Assembly: GCF_047495875.1 (NCBI RefSeq)
Contig: NC_092463.1
Coordinates: 4,773,557 to 4,837,556, forward strand
Reading direction: 5' to 3'
DNA from: Pithys albifrons albifrons
Lineage: Eukaryota; Chordata; Aves; Passeriformes; Thamnophilidae
Length of the DNA stretch: 64,000 bases
Shown here: piece by piece, positions 49,004 through 60,013 of the stretch
Layout: each line of letters starts with the position of its first letter
Position numbering within the stretch: the first letter of the stretch is position 1
Notes under the pieces: model-generated
Told to the model about the DNA's origin: nothing
Databases searched by the model: none
The model's input: only the letters and a program-made list of their open reading frames with translations
Position numbers and translations under genes: made by a program

Positions 49004-49064
49004 AGACAAGCCTTGGGAAGCTGATCCAGATGACCACATGCAATCTTGGAAGTGTAAAATGCAG
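49004..49064 (-). other. Candidate exon, 61 nt, low confidence
   Basis: On the minus strand a strong acceptor-like tract (TTTTTTTTCTCCTCTCCAG, ending at 49065) precedes 61 nt that end at a GTGAGC donor-like site. In one frame it reads AFYTSKIACGHLDQLPKAC. That frame follows on from the candidate segment at 49814-49974 if the latter ends at its GTACCT donor. No family is recognised. It may be a chance match. Confidence 0.2.
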
Positions 49065-49823
49065 CTGGAGAGGAGAAAAAAAATTAAGAGAATGTTTGAG
49101 CCACACTGCATTTCATCTGCTTACAAAGGAAGGCAGGAATGCAGGGTATGACCCATCTGCTTTGCCATAACATCCCTGGTTTCTCAGTACACATATATAC
49201 AACCCATAAAAAGGTTATGCTCATAACTGGCAGGGAAATAACTGCAGCAGAAAAAAAACCCCAACAAATAATTTGGGAAAACCAGAAATGATTCCAGCAA
49301 AAATCCTGATTTGCTCAGTTTTGTCTCCTGCAATTACTGAGCTTTGGTATCCAAGATGATGCAAACTCAGACTGAAGAATTTCAGCAGTGGATAAGGACC
49401 CTCTGCTTCTGCTGCTTCTTCTTCTGATGTCTACTTAGGGTTGAGCTCATACTAGAAACTTTCCCAGAGACAACTGCTGAGGAATTCTCTCCTTACCCTG
49501 CCTGCTGCATGCACAGAACTAGCAAAAAGAGAGTGTCTTTGCATTTTAATTTACATGAGTTTGCAAGAGTTTGGACCTCATGAACCTGTTGGATGGTCCA
49601 AGAGATTCAAACCTATGGAGAGGACGAGATGAGCACCACACACACTCCATGACAACAACATTATTGCCTCATATCCCAGAAAAATGAGGTTGAAAGAAGA
49701 ATGACAGAAACCAGTGTCTGAAATCTGTGAATCAGCAGCAAGATGGAAGGGTTTAAGGCCAAACCAGTCCCTGTTACCAGCAAAAGGAACTTGAGTGAAC
49801 TAACACCAGGTACCTCCCACCAC
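49065..49823. other. Unrecognised stretch between candidate exons
   Basis: Nothing identified. If the candidate exons on either side are real, this is an intron read from right to left. Confidence 0.35.
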
Positions 49824-49974
49824 CTGTAATTCCAGCAGGAACGTGTCAGAATTGGCCTCCACCTTCTGATCCGGGAGCAGTGAAACAAGAGAAGGGAAAG
49901 GGACCAACAGGACTGATGCCACATCACTGGGCTTGTGGTAAAAATACTCCTCAATCTCAGGAGACAAGTTGAAG
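49824..49974 (-). other. Candidate coding exon, 151 nt, low confidence
   Basis: A minus-strand frame of 50 codons bounded by an acceptor-like GTTTCACTTGCCAG on the right and LLELQ followed by GTGGTG, a weak donor, on the left. An alternative GTACCT donor lies 10 nt further on. The reading (FNLSPEIEEYF, then HKPSDVASVLLVPFPSLVSL, then DTFLLELQ) has an unremarkable codon mix and looks protein-like, and the frame stays open upstream for about 40 more codons. I do not recognise the protein. Confidence 0.25.
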
Positions 49975-50747
49975 CTGGCAAGTGAAACAGGCTTTTCTGT
50001 GCCCCAGAGAATCCAAAGCATCCAACTCATTCCACAACACTCCTCACTGGAGGTAAGCCCATTTTTAATAAGTTGCAAACCTTCGTGCTTTCAGGGCGAG
50101 GTTCTGGCTTTCATTAGCCCAGTTGATACATCATCATTAAATCCCTCACTTGAGCACTTCCAGCTACAAAGGGCCAGGGTTATTTTTAAAAAGCAGCATT
50201 AATCCAGAAGGAGAAGTTTCTACAGCAAACCACAAATGTCTTCAGGCAAAGTGGCTCAATGCAAAGAGCAATTTCAGCTGGAGATGTTTCTGTGTTTGTG
50301 TATTAGTCTTCCTCAGTGAATAATTAGTTGATTGAAGACTTAGTGGAATTTTATTTTTAAGTGGCATCCAAAGAATTTTATGGCTTTATTGTGTTTGTGC
50401 AGCTCAACAAAGCCTATGTCCCACTCCCTAAAATAACAGGTTGTATGCTTTCTTTCTAAGGACAACAAATTCAATTAAACTATCTGGGGAGCTGAATTCC
50501 CTTGAGAATTTTCATTGGGGATTTAATTTGGAATATTGATTTTTTTGAAACTAGCTCTCAATGCTTTCGTTAGAAGTTGAAGAGAGAAACAACATTCTGG
50601 AGATGGAAATTCATCACTAGACAGTCACAAGGTAATTTGAGTACAACTCTGAAAATCATGCCTTTTTCCACAAATGAAGAAAAAATGTCTGGTTAGAATA
50701 CTTGGTAGGGGAGCCCCCAAGGCAGAGCTGCCTGGTCTGGGTGACAG
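49975..50747. other. Unique stretch with AT-rich part
   Basis: The part at 50280-50560 is AT-rich and repeat-free, with homeodomain-type cores (GAATAATTAGTTG, TCAATTAAAC), a weak candidate for a conserved noncoding element. No gene recognised. Confidence 0.35.
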
Positions 50748-51196
50748 TGGTCAGTTCAGGTGTTGTGTCCCCCAGTTTAAAAGCTCCAGGACAGACTATG
50801 AGGAGCAGCTGAGGGAGCTGGGGGTGTTCACCCTGGAGAAAAGGAGGCTCAGGGAGGACCTTCTCATTCCCTACAAGTCCCTGACAGGAGGCTGTAGCCA
50901 GTTTGGGGTCAGGCTCTGCTCCCAGGGAACAAGAGACAGGATGAGAGGAAATGGCCTCAAGTTGTGCCAGGGGACATTTACATCAGAGATAAGAAAAAAA
51001 AATCTCCACCAAGAAGGTTGTCAAGCACTGGAACAGCTGCCCAGGGCAGTGATGGAGTACCCATTCCTGGAGGGGTTTAAAAGCCATAAGGATGTGGCAG
51101 CTGGGGACATGGGACAGTGGTGGCCTTGGCAGTGCTGGGGGATGGTTGGACTCAATGATCTTAAGGATCTTTTCCAACCTTAATGTTTCTGTGATC
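50748..51196 (+). mobile_element. CR1 LINE 3' fragment, TTGGCAGTGCTGGGG group
   Basis: About 450 bases: GAGGAGCAGCTGAGGGAGC, GGAGAAAAGGAGGCTCAGG, CTCCCAGGGAACAAGAGAC and CTTGGCAGTGCTGGGGG, with tail CTTTTCCAACCTTAATG. The ORF2 reading includes LRELGVFTLEKRRLRED and is open for about 130 codons to the end of the element, so this old-group copy is relatively well kept. Confidence 0.93.
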
Positions 51197-51317
51197 ACCA
51201 CCAGTGTTAGTTTCCTACTGGTATGACAATTATTAATTAGCAAACACCTGCTGTAAAAGCATGAGAATTCATTCACAATGAAGATGATGAGTGTTGTACC
51301 AGGAGTATCAACCCAGA

Positions 51318-51420
51318 CTTGGAGCAACCTGGGCTAGTGGAAGGTGTCTCTGCCCATGGCAAAGAACTAGTTGGGGTTTAAGGACCCTTCCAGCCCAAAC
51401 CAGTCTGTGATTCCATGACT
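51318..51420 (+). mobile_element. CR1 LINE 3' tip
   Basis: CTTGGAGCAACCTGGGCTAG, then GGTGTCTCTGCCCATGGC and CAGCCCAAACCAGTCTGTG. Plus-oriented 100-base tail of the GCTCCAAGCCCC group, 120 bases after the previous copy and just before a tandem repeat. Confidence 0.88.
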
Positions 51421-51473
51421 GGCTGCATGAAGGACCAATCCTTCTACCAGACACTGGCACCCAGTGCCAGCCC

Positions 51474-51676
51474 CTGAGAGCAGTTGGAAACCAAGTCAAA
51501 GCCAAAAAAACCAACTGAGAGCAGTTGGAAACCAAGTCAAAGCCAAAAAAACCAACTGAGAGCAGTTGGAAACCAAGTCAAAGCCAAAAAAAACCAACTG
51601 AGAGCAGTTGGAAACCAAGTCAAAGCCAAAAAAACCAACTGAGAGCAGTTGGAAACCAAGTCAAAGCCAAACAAAA
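51474..51676. repeat. 41-bp tandem repeat, five units
   Basis: Units begin with CTGAGAGCAGTTGG at 51474, 51515, 51556, 51598 and 51639; the last is partial at its right end. The period is 41, with one 42-base unit from an extra A in the A run. Units are otherwise nearly identical, implying recent expansion. The lysine/serine-rich frame across it is only a repeat reading. Confidence 0.96.
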
Positions 51677-52473
51677 CCCCCAGTCTATGACAAGGCAGGA
51701 GATAAACCCCAATCTCCAGGATTCCACAGTCACAGCCCCTCCACAACCCCAGTTCTGTTCACCACAGACATTCCTTTGGAATGGATTCACTGTGTTCCAC
51801 TAATCCAGAACTGGCCTCTTTAGCAGCTGGCAGTAAAAAGAAAGCGCCAAGTCATCTATTTCCACATTTGGGGATGATGAAAAGCACTTGAAAACGCTCA
51901 GCACTTCTGCAATAATTATAACAAGCGCAGTACTTGTTTTGGGAAAGTATAATGTATTCTGGGGAGCAGAATCACATCAAAGAGGAAGCTTTCAGACACT
52001 TCAAGGAGCAGAATATGAAGACATATATAGAGAGATATAATTATCACCACGGTCACAAGTCCCTCTTAGGCAAGGATCATAGGAAGGAGAAGCAGATAAG
52101 TGAAGCATTGTGGACACAGAGCTGAGGCTGTAAGGTGATATAGCATCAGTTCTCATTACCTGGATGTGGTACAGGCTGGTCTGCAGCAGTGCTGCTCACT
52201 TTGCAAGGGTCCTTCACCTGCATTTTACAACTAAAATGCACTTGAAAACCTCCTTTGTTTTGGGTTTTTGGGGGGTTTATTTTCCCTTTTGACTTCAGTC
52301 ACTGCTGGACATGTTGGAGTCCCCCATGGAAATCAGAAAATCCAGCACAGCAGAGCCAGCAAAAACTGGTTCTTAAGGATTTCCCACCCCACACTGGCCT
52401 CGTGCATCAGTTCTTTCACTTTCAATGCTAACCAATTAGTCACAAAATTTATAGGATCTTAATACTAATCATT
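51677..52473. other. Unique noncoding stretch
   Basis: 800 bases between the 41-bp repeat and a young CR1. Nothing recognised. Confidence 0.5.
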
Positions 52474-52829
52474 AGAGGTGACCTCAGCACTGTCTAGAAC
52501 TACCTGAAAGGAAGTTCTGGCCAGATGGGGGTTGGTCTCTTCTCCCAGGCACTCAGCAATAGGACAAGGGGGCACGATGGGCTCAAGCTCTGCCAGGGGA
52601 AATTGAAGTTGGAGAGCAGAAACAAATTCTTTGCAGAGAGAGGAATCAGGCACTGGAATGGGCTGCCCAGAGAGGGGGTGGATTCCCCATCCCTGGAGGT
52701 TTTTAACCTGAGCTTGGCCGTGGCACTGAGTGCCATGATCTGGTAAAGGGACTGGAGTTGGCCCAAGGGTTGGACTTGATGATCTCTGAGGTCTTTTCCA
52801 ACCCAATCCATTCTATGATTCTATGATTA
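52474..52829 (+). mobile_element. CR1 LINE 3' fragment, young group, shared TAG
   Basis: It runs from GAGGTGACCTCAGCACTGTC to ATTCTATGATTCTATG. TAG at 52495-52497 in the ORF2 frame is the shared stop site, only 20 bases from the truncation point. Well preserved, 355 bases, plus orientation. Confidence 0.96.
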
Positions 52830-54567
52830 ACTGTTACTGCAATTAGAACAATTTGTAAATTCAAATAACCCCAAGATCTGTATCATTCGCTTCAAATGGA
52901 TCAATGGGCTCCAGAGTTACTAAGAACAAAAACCTCTCCAACACCATCTCAACTGCCTTCCAAGAAATCATGTTAGAATACAAGGAGGGAAATTCTTACA
53001 TCTTCCCTCCACCTGAAGCCAGAATCTGTTGGAAACACAGTGCAGTTCCTCAGATGCATTTTCTCTGCAACATTTCATAGAGCAACCTGTATTTTCAGAG
53101 CAGAAGATTATGAACTGAGGTCATTTGCTGAGCACCGAGGCTGGCAGCTTTATCTTGTTAGTCAACCACAGAAATCCTTCTCCTGGCAGGGTGCAGGTAC
53201 CAAAAATGTACAGCTGAGATGGGGCAGTGTGATGTTATCTGAGTAAGAGGAAGGGGAAAGAGAGCACAGAACAGCTACTTGCACATTTCCACAAACAAAA
53301 AGCTCAGCCCACCCCCAGCCCCTTCCCCCAGACACTCAAGGGGTTTCTTCAGGATTTTCATTCAAGCATTAATTATTTTTTTTACATCAAACCTTAGCTG
53401 TAGAGAAGATGAGATGTTGATGGCACTGTCCCAGGCTGAGGGCAGCAAAGAGACATGTTCCTCCCTCCTGCCCAACCAGCAGCTCTGCTGTTTCCAAAGA
53501 TTTTATGGTGACCAACTCCAAGATGAATCACACCTCCCACCTTCACCTGATGGCTCTCCTAAGGGCAGGAGTAAATCCTGCTCCCCAGACTGCTGCCAGC
53601 ACTCTTACTAAAATTTTGCAACTTTCCCTTTTCTGGAAACCTGAGATGCTACTGCAGCTTGTGCTTGTGAGACCCCCTTGACTTGCAGAGCTAGAGGTGT
53701 ATTTAGCTCCGTGCCCGCCACCAGGAGAGGTCTCTCTCCGTGCCCGCCACCAGGAGAGGTCTCTCCATGCCTACTACACCTCAGTAATCCTGGTTTTGCC
53801 TCCAGCCACCCAAGCTCAGCTGCCCTCTGCACAGCTCACAGTGTTTAAAACTGAGCATGGAAAGATGAAAGAAATAAAGAATATTTGCAGAGCTCCACTC
53901 CCACCCCCCTCCCGTGTTTGCTTTCTGCCATTTGAGTGAGTTAAAGCAGCACAGCACCGAGTCAGAGGCACCCAGAGGATGTGCAGAGGAAAGAGGGAGC
54001 ACGAAGCTCAGTCCCTGCAGTCTGACTCGCAGTGTTTCAGTGCTACAGGCTGAGAATGCAGCAAAAGACATCCCAGTATTCTTAATTTTGTTTTTTTCCA
54101 GAAGTGCCTTCTGTGGATGAGAACAGTCCATTTAAGCCCAGATGTTGTGCCCTGGGGACTCTTTAAGCACCCTGTGTACTAAATCCATTAAAATAGGCCT
54201 GGAGACTGAACTGCCCATTCATCGTGACATTCAAAATTCCCTCAGCATCAAACAGGGGCACTGCAAAGCCCTGCCTGGCTGGTACCACACACAGCACAAC
54301 ATTCCCAATCCTTCTCCACCTTCCACTAGAGCAGGATCCAGTTCACACAGTCACCAGCAGTGGGTACTCCAAAGTCTCCTCAGTCAATCCCACTGTTTGT
54401 CCCTGCTGAGTCTTGGGAAAATCTCTCCTGATACAAAGCCAAACTCCCTTTTATCATCTTAAACCAATTTACCTCTTGCCTCACCCACAACAGTCCTGGA
54501 GAACAGTTTGTCCTGCCTCTCTCTCACACATGGAAAAGCTCATCGATGTTCCTCAGTGCTGACTCAC
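52830..54567. other. Unique noncoding stretch
   Basis: 1.7 kb with no transposon recognised, apart from the 29-bp duplication listed separately. Frames of 110 codons or fewer have no support. Confidence 0.5.
53710..53767. repeat. 29-bp tandem duplication
   Basis: CGTGCCCGCCACCAGGAGAG with its following TCTCTCTC occurs twice, 29 bases apart, starting at 53710 and 53739. The copies are nearly identical and the unit is CpG-containing. Two units only. Confidence 0.9.
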
Positions 54568-54756
54568 CTGGACTTAGGAATGCTGTAGGTCATGTCCACC
54601 AGTTTTCTGAACCCTTGATAGTCCTGGACAGCAGCGCCAAAAAGTGAGTCTGGTGCTCCTCCAGACCTCCACAGCATTCCCACCATATGGCTGACATGTG
54701 ATACTCGGAAAGCTCTTTACTGCCCAGATTTGTCTGATTAACCAAATGGGAGGTGT
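54568..54756 (-). other. Candidate exon, 189 nt, strong splice-like borders
   Basis: On the minus strand the right border is a textbook-like acceptor (CCGTGTCTTCTCCCCCTTACAG) and the left border a consensus donor (TCCAG then GTGAGT). The 189 nt between them are not open in any single frame. One frame is open for its last 48 codons, including MVGMLWRSGGAPDSLFGAAV and LVDMTYSIPKS, and has ATG codons, so a 5' exon containing a start codon is one reading. A noncoding RNA exon, a broken exon or coincidence are others. No family recognised. Confidence 0.3.
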
Positions 54757-57700
54757 CTGTAAGGGGGAGAAGACACGGAAAAGGAAGGAGAAAAGTCCAG
54801 TGCAGTTCCTCATCTGTAACACCATTACAACAGAAGTTGCTCCATGGCACATCCTCAGAACATCACAGAAGGACAGCGAGTCACTGAAGTAGCAGAGGCC
54901 ACTTTTGATGCTGTGGAGACACCATCTATCAAAAGAGCCACAATCATTACTGGTATCATCACACTCCAAAGATAAACAAGGACCTCATCAGAGGAGAAAA
55001 GAAACGGCCACTGCCATAGCCAGCCAACTTTTCTAGGAGGAAAAATGAATCCAGATTTTTTACTTCCTCACCTTAGCCATCCATCAATAAATAAGTCTTC
55101 TAATTGGGGAGCAGCAGAAGCAACTGCCTTTGACCTGATGCCATAAATTGGCTTTCAAATCAACCAAGCAATGATATTCCCTTCCAAAGCACAAAATTCC
55201 TCAGCATTTCTCTGCCACATACTTGTCATGGCTTAGTCATCAAACAGACAGGCCCTGGGTAAAGCCATGTCCTTCATTAGCATCTCAGAACCAGCTGGGG
55301 GACCAACAGAACGAGCTGCTCATTGGCACTGCCACTCTTGGGCCTGTCACCAGCAGAGACATTGTCCCTCTGTGGAACCACCAGCACCCCCTCCCCCACT
55401 CCCCTCCAGATGCCAGTGAGATCCAAGGAGCACATTTCTCATAAAGACACAAATCTGGAATGAGTCCAGACCAGCTGGAGCCTCTGCTCTGCATTTACGT
55501 CACTACACAGGCTCTTCCCACTGGCTTCTTCACTGCAGAGATGCAGGCAATTAAAAAACCTCAGGTCTGTGGTTCTACCTGTCTTATCCTGGCTCTCTGA
55601 TTGTCACTGAAATAAGCACAACAAAACTTGGAACAGAGACCCAAGCTCTGCTCTCATTGAAATCTTCTGTGGGCTCAGAATAAACTATGGGCTTAATGGC
55701 TTTGCTGTACCAAGCCCTAAATAATGGAGGTGAGAAGGGAACAGGATCCACAGATGCTACAGCACCGTGAAAAGGTAAGAGAGACTTTGCATGAACAGCT
55801 CAGACAAGACAGAGAATCCAAATGTAACCACCTTGACACAGCCTTAACCAAGCCACAGAAACCACTGAAGAACATGACAATGCTGTAGAGATACAGGCAA
55901 GAACACAGCAACAGGAATTCTGGGAGCACACCGACCCTGCCAGGGGCTTCACCTGAGCATCAGCATCATACAGGCACCCTGCAGGAGACCAAGAGACCCT
56001 CCCTCTGCTCACTGAGAAGCAAGAACAGAACAAGTGAAAGAAGCCAGACGTGATATGTTTATCAGCTGTGGAGGGGAAAAAAAAAAAAAGAGAACAACTT
56101 GCTCCTTTTAGTCTCTCTTTTTGACCATATCCTGGATGACAAAGTCACAAGTTAAAGAAACGAGGACACCTACATTTTAGCTCTCAAAGAAAGGCAGGCC
56201 TGAAGCACTGCTTTTCCTGCCTTCATCTTGCAAGAGCTTCCAAGGTATTTTCACCTCACACAAGTCCTACTTTCCTTCCACCACTGACCAGCAGCTGCTC
56301 CACTCCTCCAGTCCACAGCACATCCTCCCTGAGAGTCCTGAGACACTTCAGATCTCACATTCCTGGGGTGCAGTGACCAGCCATGGAAAAGGTAACTTGA
56401 AGACCCAAAGCAGAGAAGGATTTACAGGGATTAACCTACAACAAGGCCTTGGAGCAGGCAGGTTGTAACTATTCAGCAAGGAATATTACATGGGACAAGG
56501 ACTTTGGGGGTGACTTTCAGAGGTGACTTTTGCATCCACTAAGATGAAATCACATGGGGAAGTCATGGGACAGGAAAGTAAATTCTGCTGAAGCATCAGC
56601 ACCGATGCAGGACATCTCTACCAGACGCTCCAGTGGAATGACTTTACTCTGGAACCAGAAGTCAGGTGGTGTTTTAAGGCTGCAGCATTTCCAAGCCTGA
56701 AAGCTTGCTGCAGCCTTCTCAAAGCAGCACTGGGCCAGAATTTCAATAGGGATTCACAGCCAGCCCTCCCTAGCAGGGAATTGCCAGGCTCAAACATCAA
56801 AAGAACAGTGGAGACAGGTGGCTCCTGTCTCCGAGGACACCTCACTGAGCCAAGCACTGACATCACCTGGGCCAAGGCTGCCATGGACAAACTACCCCAG
56901 CATGGATAAAGGAAACACCTCAGTGAAAGGGCACAGGGTTCAGTTTGTCCCAACAGAGGAGAACAAGGAAAAAAATGGAAATAAAATTTTAAAGGGGAAA
57001 ACACCATCCCCTTAAAAATAACCCAAACCCTGTGAAAGTTCCTCCCAGCTACCAAAACAGTCTGTCAAAAATCCTGTATCAGTTCCTCAGTGAGGCACTT
57101 GCAACAATCAATTCAACACACAAAATCCCCCGAGGAGAGAGACTACAGGAACACGGATCATTAATGGGGAGGGTGCACGGGAGGTGCAATTCAATCCAGG
57201 CTGCCTCATGCTCAAGTGAAAGGAGGTCATCTTTATTTCCAGCCACAAAGGGGGATATACTATTATTTTTCCTTTTTATTAGCAGTGTGAGACAAGTGCA
57301 AAACAGACTCCTGATTCAGTCTGAGCCTTGCATGTTGCAGGCACCAAGGCAAGAGGCCAAGTGCTAACGGAGATGACTTCAGCCCTTCCCGTTAGATCTA
57401 CAATTGGAGTTAATTAACTGAGGATGGAGCGTGGGCAGGGCACAGAGCACTGGCCAAGGATGCAGCTGCCCTTGGGCTCTCATGCTGGCCAGCTTGTGCA
57501 AGGGAGGCAAAGCCCTCCACATTCCTGTGTCTCCCTGCCCCTTCCCACTCGCTACAGAGGCTGAGGAGCTCCCCTGTTTTTCCATGGGAAGAGTTGAAGC
57601 CACATCCTCAATCTCTGTAGCAGCAAAGAATTAGTTAAGTAAGAAAACAAAGCATCAAATACTCAATAAAGAGAAAGCCTCACCAGGAAAATACCTTCTG

Positions 57701-59829
57701 TAGCCCCATCACTTAAAAACCCCCAGCAGCAGAGAGTGGTTATGAAACATTTAAAAGACCAAACACCTCGGAGGGCTGAGAGCAGGAAGAGAAACCTCAT
57801 CTCCACAGGTAATTTTTCACCAACTTATGAGCAGGCAGAACTGTGACTTTGAATGAAAGAGCCAACTCAGCTTCCACTGGAGCTCCAGTACTGCTGCACC
57901 AGCACAAATTTTAATAAAACACCAATATAAATGTAGTCTTTTTACCCCTTGAAATGTTGCTGTGTATGGAATGAGACTCACGGGCCTTTAAATAACAGCC
58001 TATTCAAGCATTACAATGAGCTATTTTGCCCATGTAAGTAGATACTTTATTCCAGCAACCTGGTGACAATTCAGAGCTGTCTTTCCCTACTCTGAGCCAT
58101 AAAGCCACTCCACATCCCAACAAACTGATTTGTCAGGTCTACTACTACTGCAAGTTCTTCTCTGCCCTGTTAGTCTATGCCCTCATCACTAAACAGCTCA
58201 CAAAGAGCATCTTTTTATTCCAAAGGAACAGCCCCTTTCTCATCACAAGCCCCACAAAGACCCTCCATTGCTGCTGTAGCTGTGACCAAGGTCTGCTCTA
58301 CACAGATCCATCTTTACAAACCTATTTAAATCTATTACCTTTCAATTATGGCACAACCACACTGATTTCACAGTTAAGGTAGGAACCAACATTACCATTT
58401 GTAGGACATCTGTTATTTCTAACTTGCTCCAAAAGGCTGCTTTCTCCAGCAATTTTCACCACATGCCTTTCTAACCCAAGCAGAGCTTGGCTTGTGAAGT
58501 CTACCATAAATCAGGCACAGCAAAGCAGAGGGGAGACACCTTTTTGCACAAATACACTCAAAGAGGTACAGCCTAGAACACCCAGAGCTTATTTACAGCT
58601 CCTAGATGAGAGCCAGTATTTCAGAATTCAAAATCTTGTGAGTTAAGGGCTGAAAACACCATTTCCCAAACAAAAGTATCAGCTGCTTTTGCTTCCTGCT
58701 GACATATTTCATCTGTGGGATTTACATGTTATGTGAGGCAGTAAAATGGTGCTGAGAGACACAAGTTGGCATCTCCCCCACTGGGAATGTGCTGAAAATA
58801 CAGAGAAAAAGAAAGGAGGAGAGAGCATCACTGAGCAGAACAAGGATAACCTCTCCCCCTCGGATCAGGCACACCAGTGATCTCCACTCAGAAGGGCAGA
58901 GTGAGGTAGATACGTTACATAAAGGTGCGGGTTTTTTATATCCTGTCTCGTTGTTCTCAGCATCCCTTGGGCTCCCCTACAGTACCAGCATCAACTGCAA
59001 CGGGAAAAAAGCTTCTCCTGACTTCACCCCAAGCATGGCAGGGAGGGGAAGTGATGTAAAGGCAAAGAACACTGTAGGGAAAAATACTAAAGAGAAAGTC
59101 CTCAGACAGAAAATTATGGAAGGAACGCTGCAACTGGAGCCCATCAGCAGGACAAGGGACAAGACCTTCCAGCTGGAAAGGCCACCTGGATCAACCACTG
59201 CCGAGGGCAGACAAAGAACACAGCTGTCCTGAGCATCCCTATGGCAGAAAGCAGCCCTGGCACCTTCCTGTGCTGGGAAGCAGCAGATTGATTTCAGGGC
59301 AGAGCTGGCTTTTGTGCCGACATCACAAATCCACTCCAGAGACATGAAGTGGAACAGCTTGTTCTCCCATCCGTGTTTTTCACAACTGTGCAGCCTCGGG
59401 AGCTGTCAGGCTGTGTTGTGATGGATGGCCTTGTGTCCAACACGGGCCTTCTGGAGGACAGCAGGAGCTGTTTCCACCAGGAGAGCTGCAGACCTGGGGA
59501 AGGGGTGACACAGGAAGGGTGGCTGTGGCCCTGCCTCCTGCCCATTTCCACCTTGGGCTTCATGCCATAAAGGCAGGAGCACTCAGACATCCCTTCCAAG
59601 TCTTTATGTCTTTGAAACAAGGGTTCTCCAAGCAGGTGAGCCAGCTCCATGGATTCTGGGGAAGATGTGTAGTAGCAATATGGTAGTCACTGCTTTCAAT
59701 ATATTCTGCTCAAGCACGTGTAAAATAACCAAAACATGCACAGAAACGTGGGTGGTCTCAGTTGATGCTCTCTTGGTGCAAGACACAACCAAACAGAACC
59801 AAAGAGATGTTTCTAGGCTGATCTGGAAC
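54757..59829. other. Unique noncoding stretch
   Basis: About 5 kb, the longest run in the window without a recognised transposon. Splice-like matches on the minus strand include AAG/GTGAGG near 55072 with a short open frame to its right, and a T/C-rich acceptor near 56066 beside an A13 run. None forms a coherent coding chain. Frames up to 147 codons (58789-59232, plus; 56618-57055, minus) have no recognisable domain. Confidence 0.45.
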
Positions 59830-60013
59830 ACCACCCTCAGAGAGAGCTTGGGGAACAGGCACCCAAGGCAGAGGTCACAGCACCAAGTCTGCCAGAGTTC
59901 AGGAGGCATTTGGACAACGCTCTCAGGCACATGGTGGGATTGTTGGGATTGTTCCTGTGCAGGACCAGGAGCTGGGCTCAGTGACTCTTGTGGGTCCCTT
60001 CCAACCCAGTGAT
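59830..60013 (+). mobile_element. CR1 LINE 3' fragment, CTCAGGCACATGG group
   Basis: CATTTGGACAACGCTCTCAGG, then CACATGGTGGGATTGTTGGG, GTGCAGGACCAGGAGCTGGG and TGTGGGTCCCTTCCAACCC. Plus orientation. The left edge near 59830 is uncertain. Confidence 0.88.

Noticed and set aside
51525..51803. Lys/Ser-rich repetitive protein
   Set aside because: Reading through the 41-bp tandem repeat; one unit is 42 bases, so even the repeat period is not kept as a coding register.
55073..55160. Minus-strand exon ending at AAG/GTGAGG
   Set aside because: The short frame looks protein-like, but its phase runs into a stop in the next candidate segment at 54756, and its acceptor is weak.
55953..56066. Minus-strand exon between a T/C-rich acceptor and CAG/GTGAAG
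   Set aside because: The acceptor owes its strength to an A13 run on the other strand, and the peptide is not recognisable.
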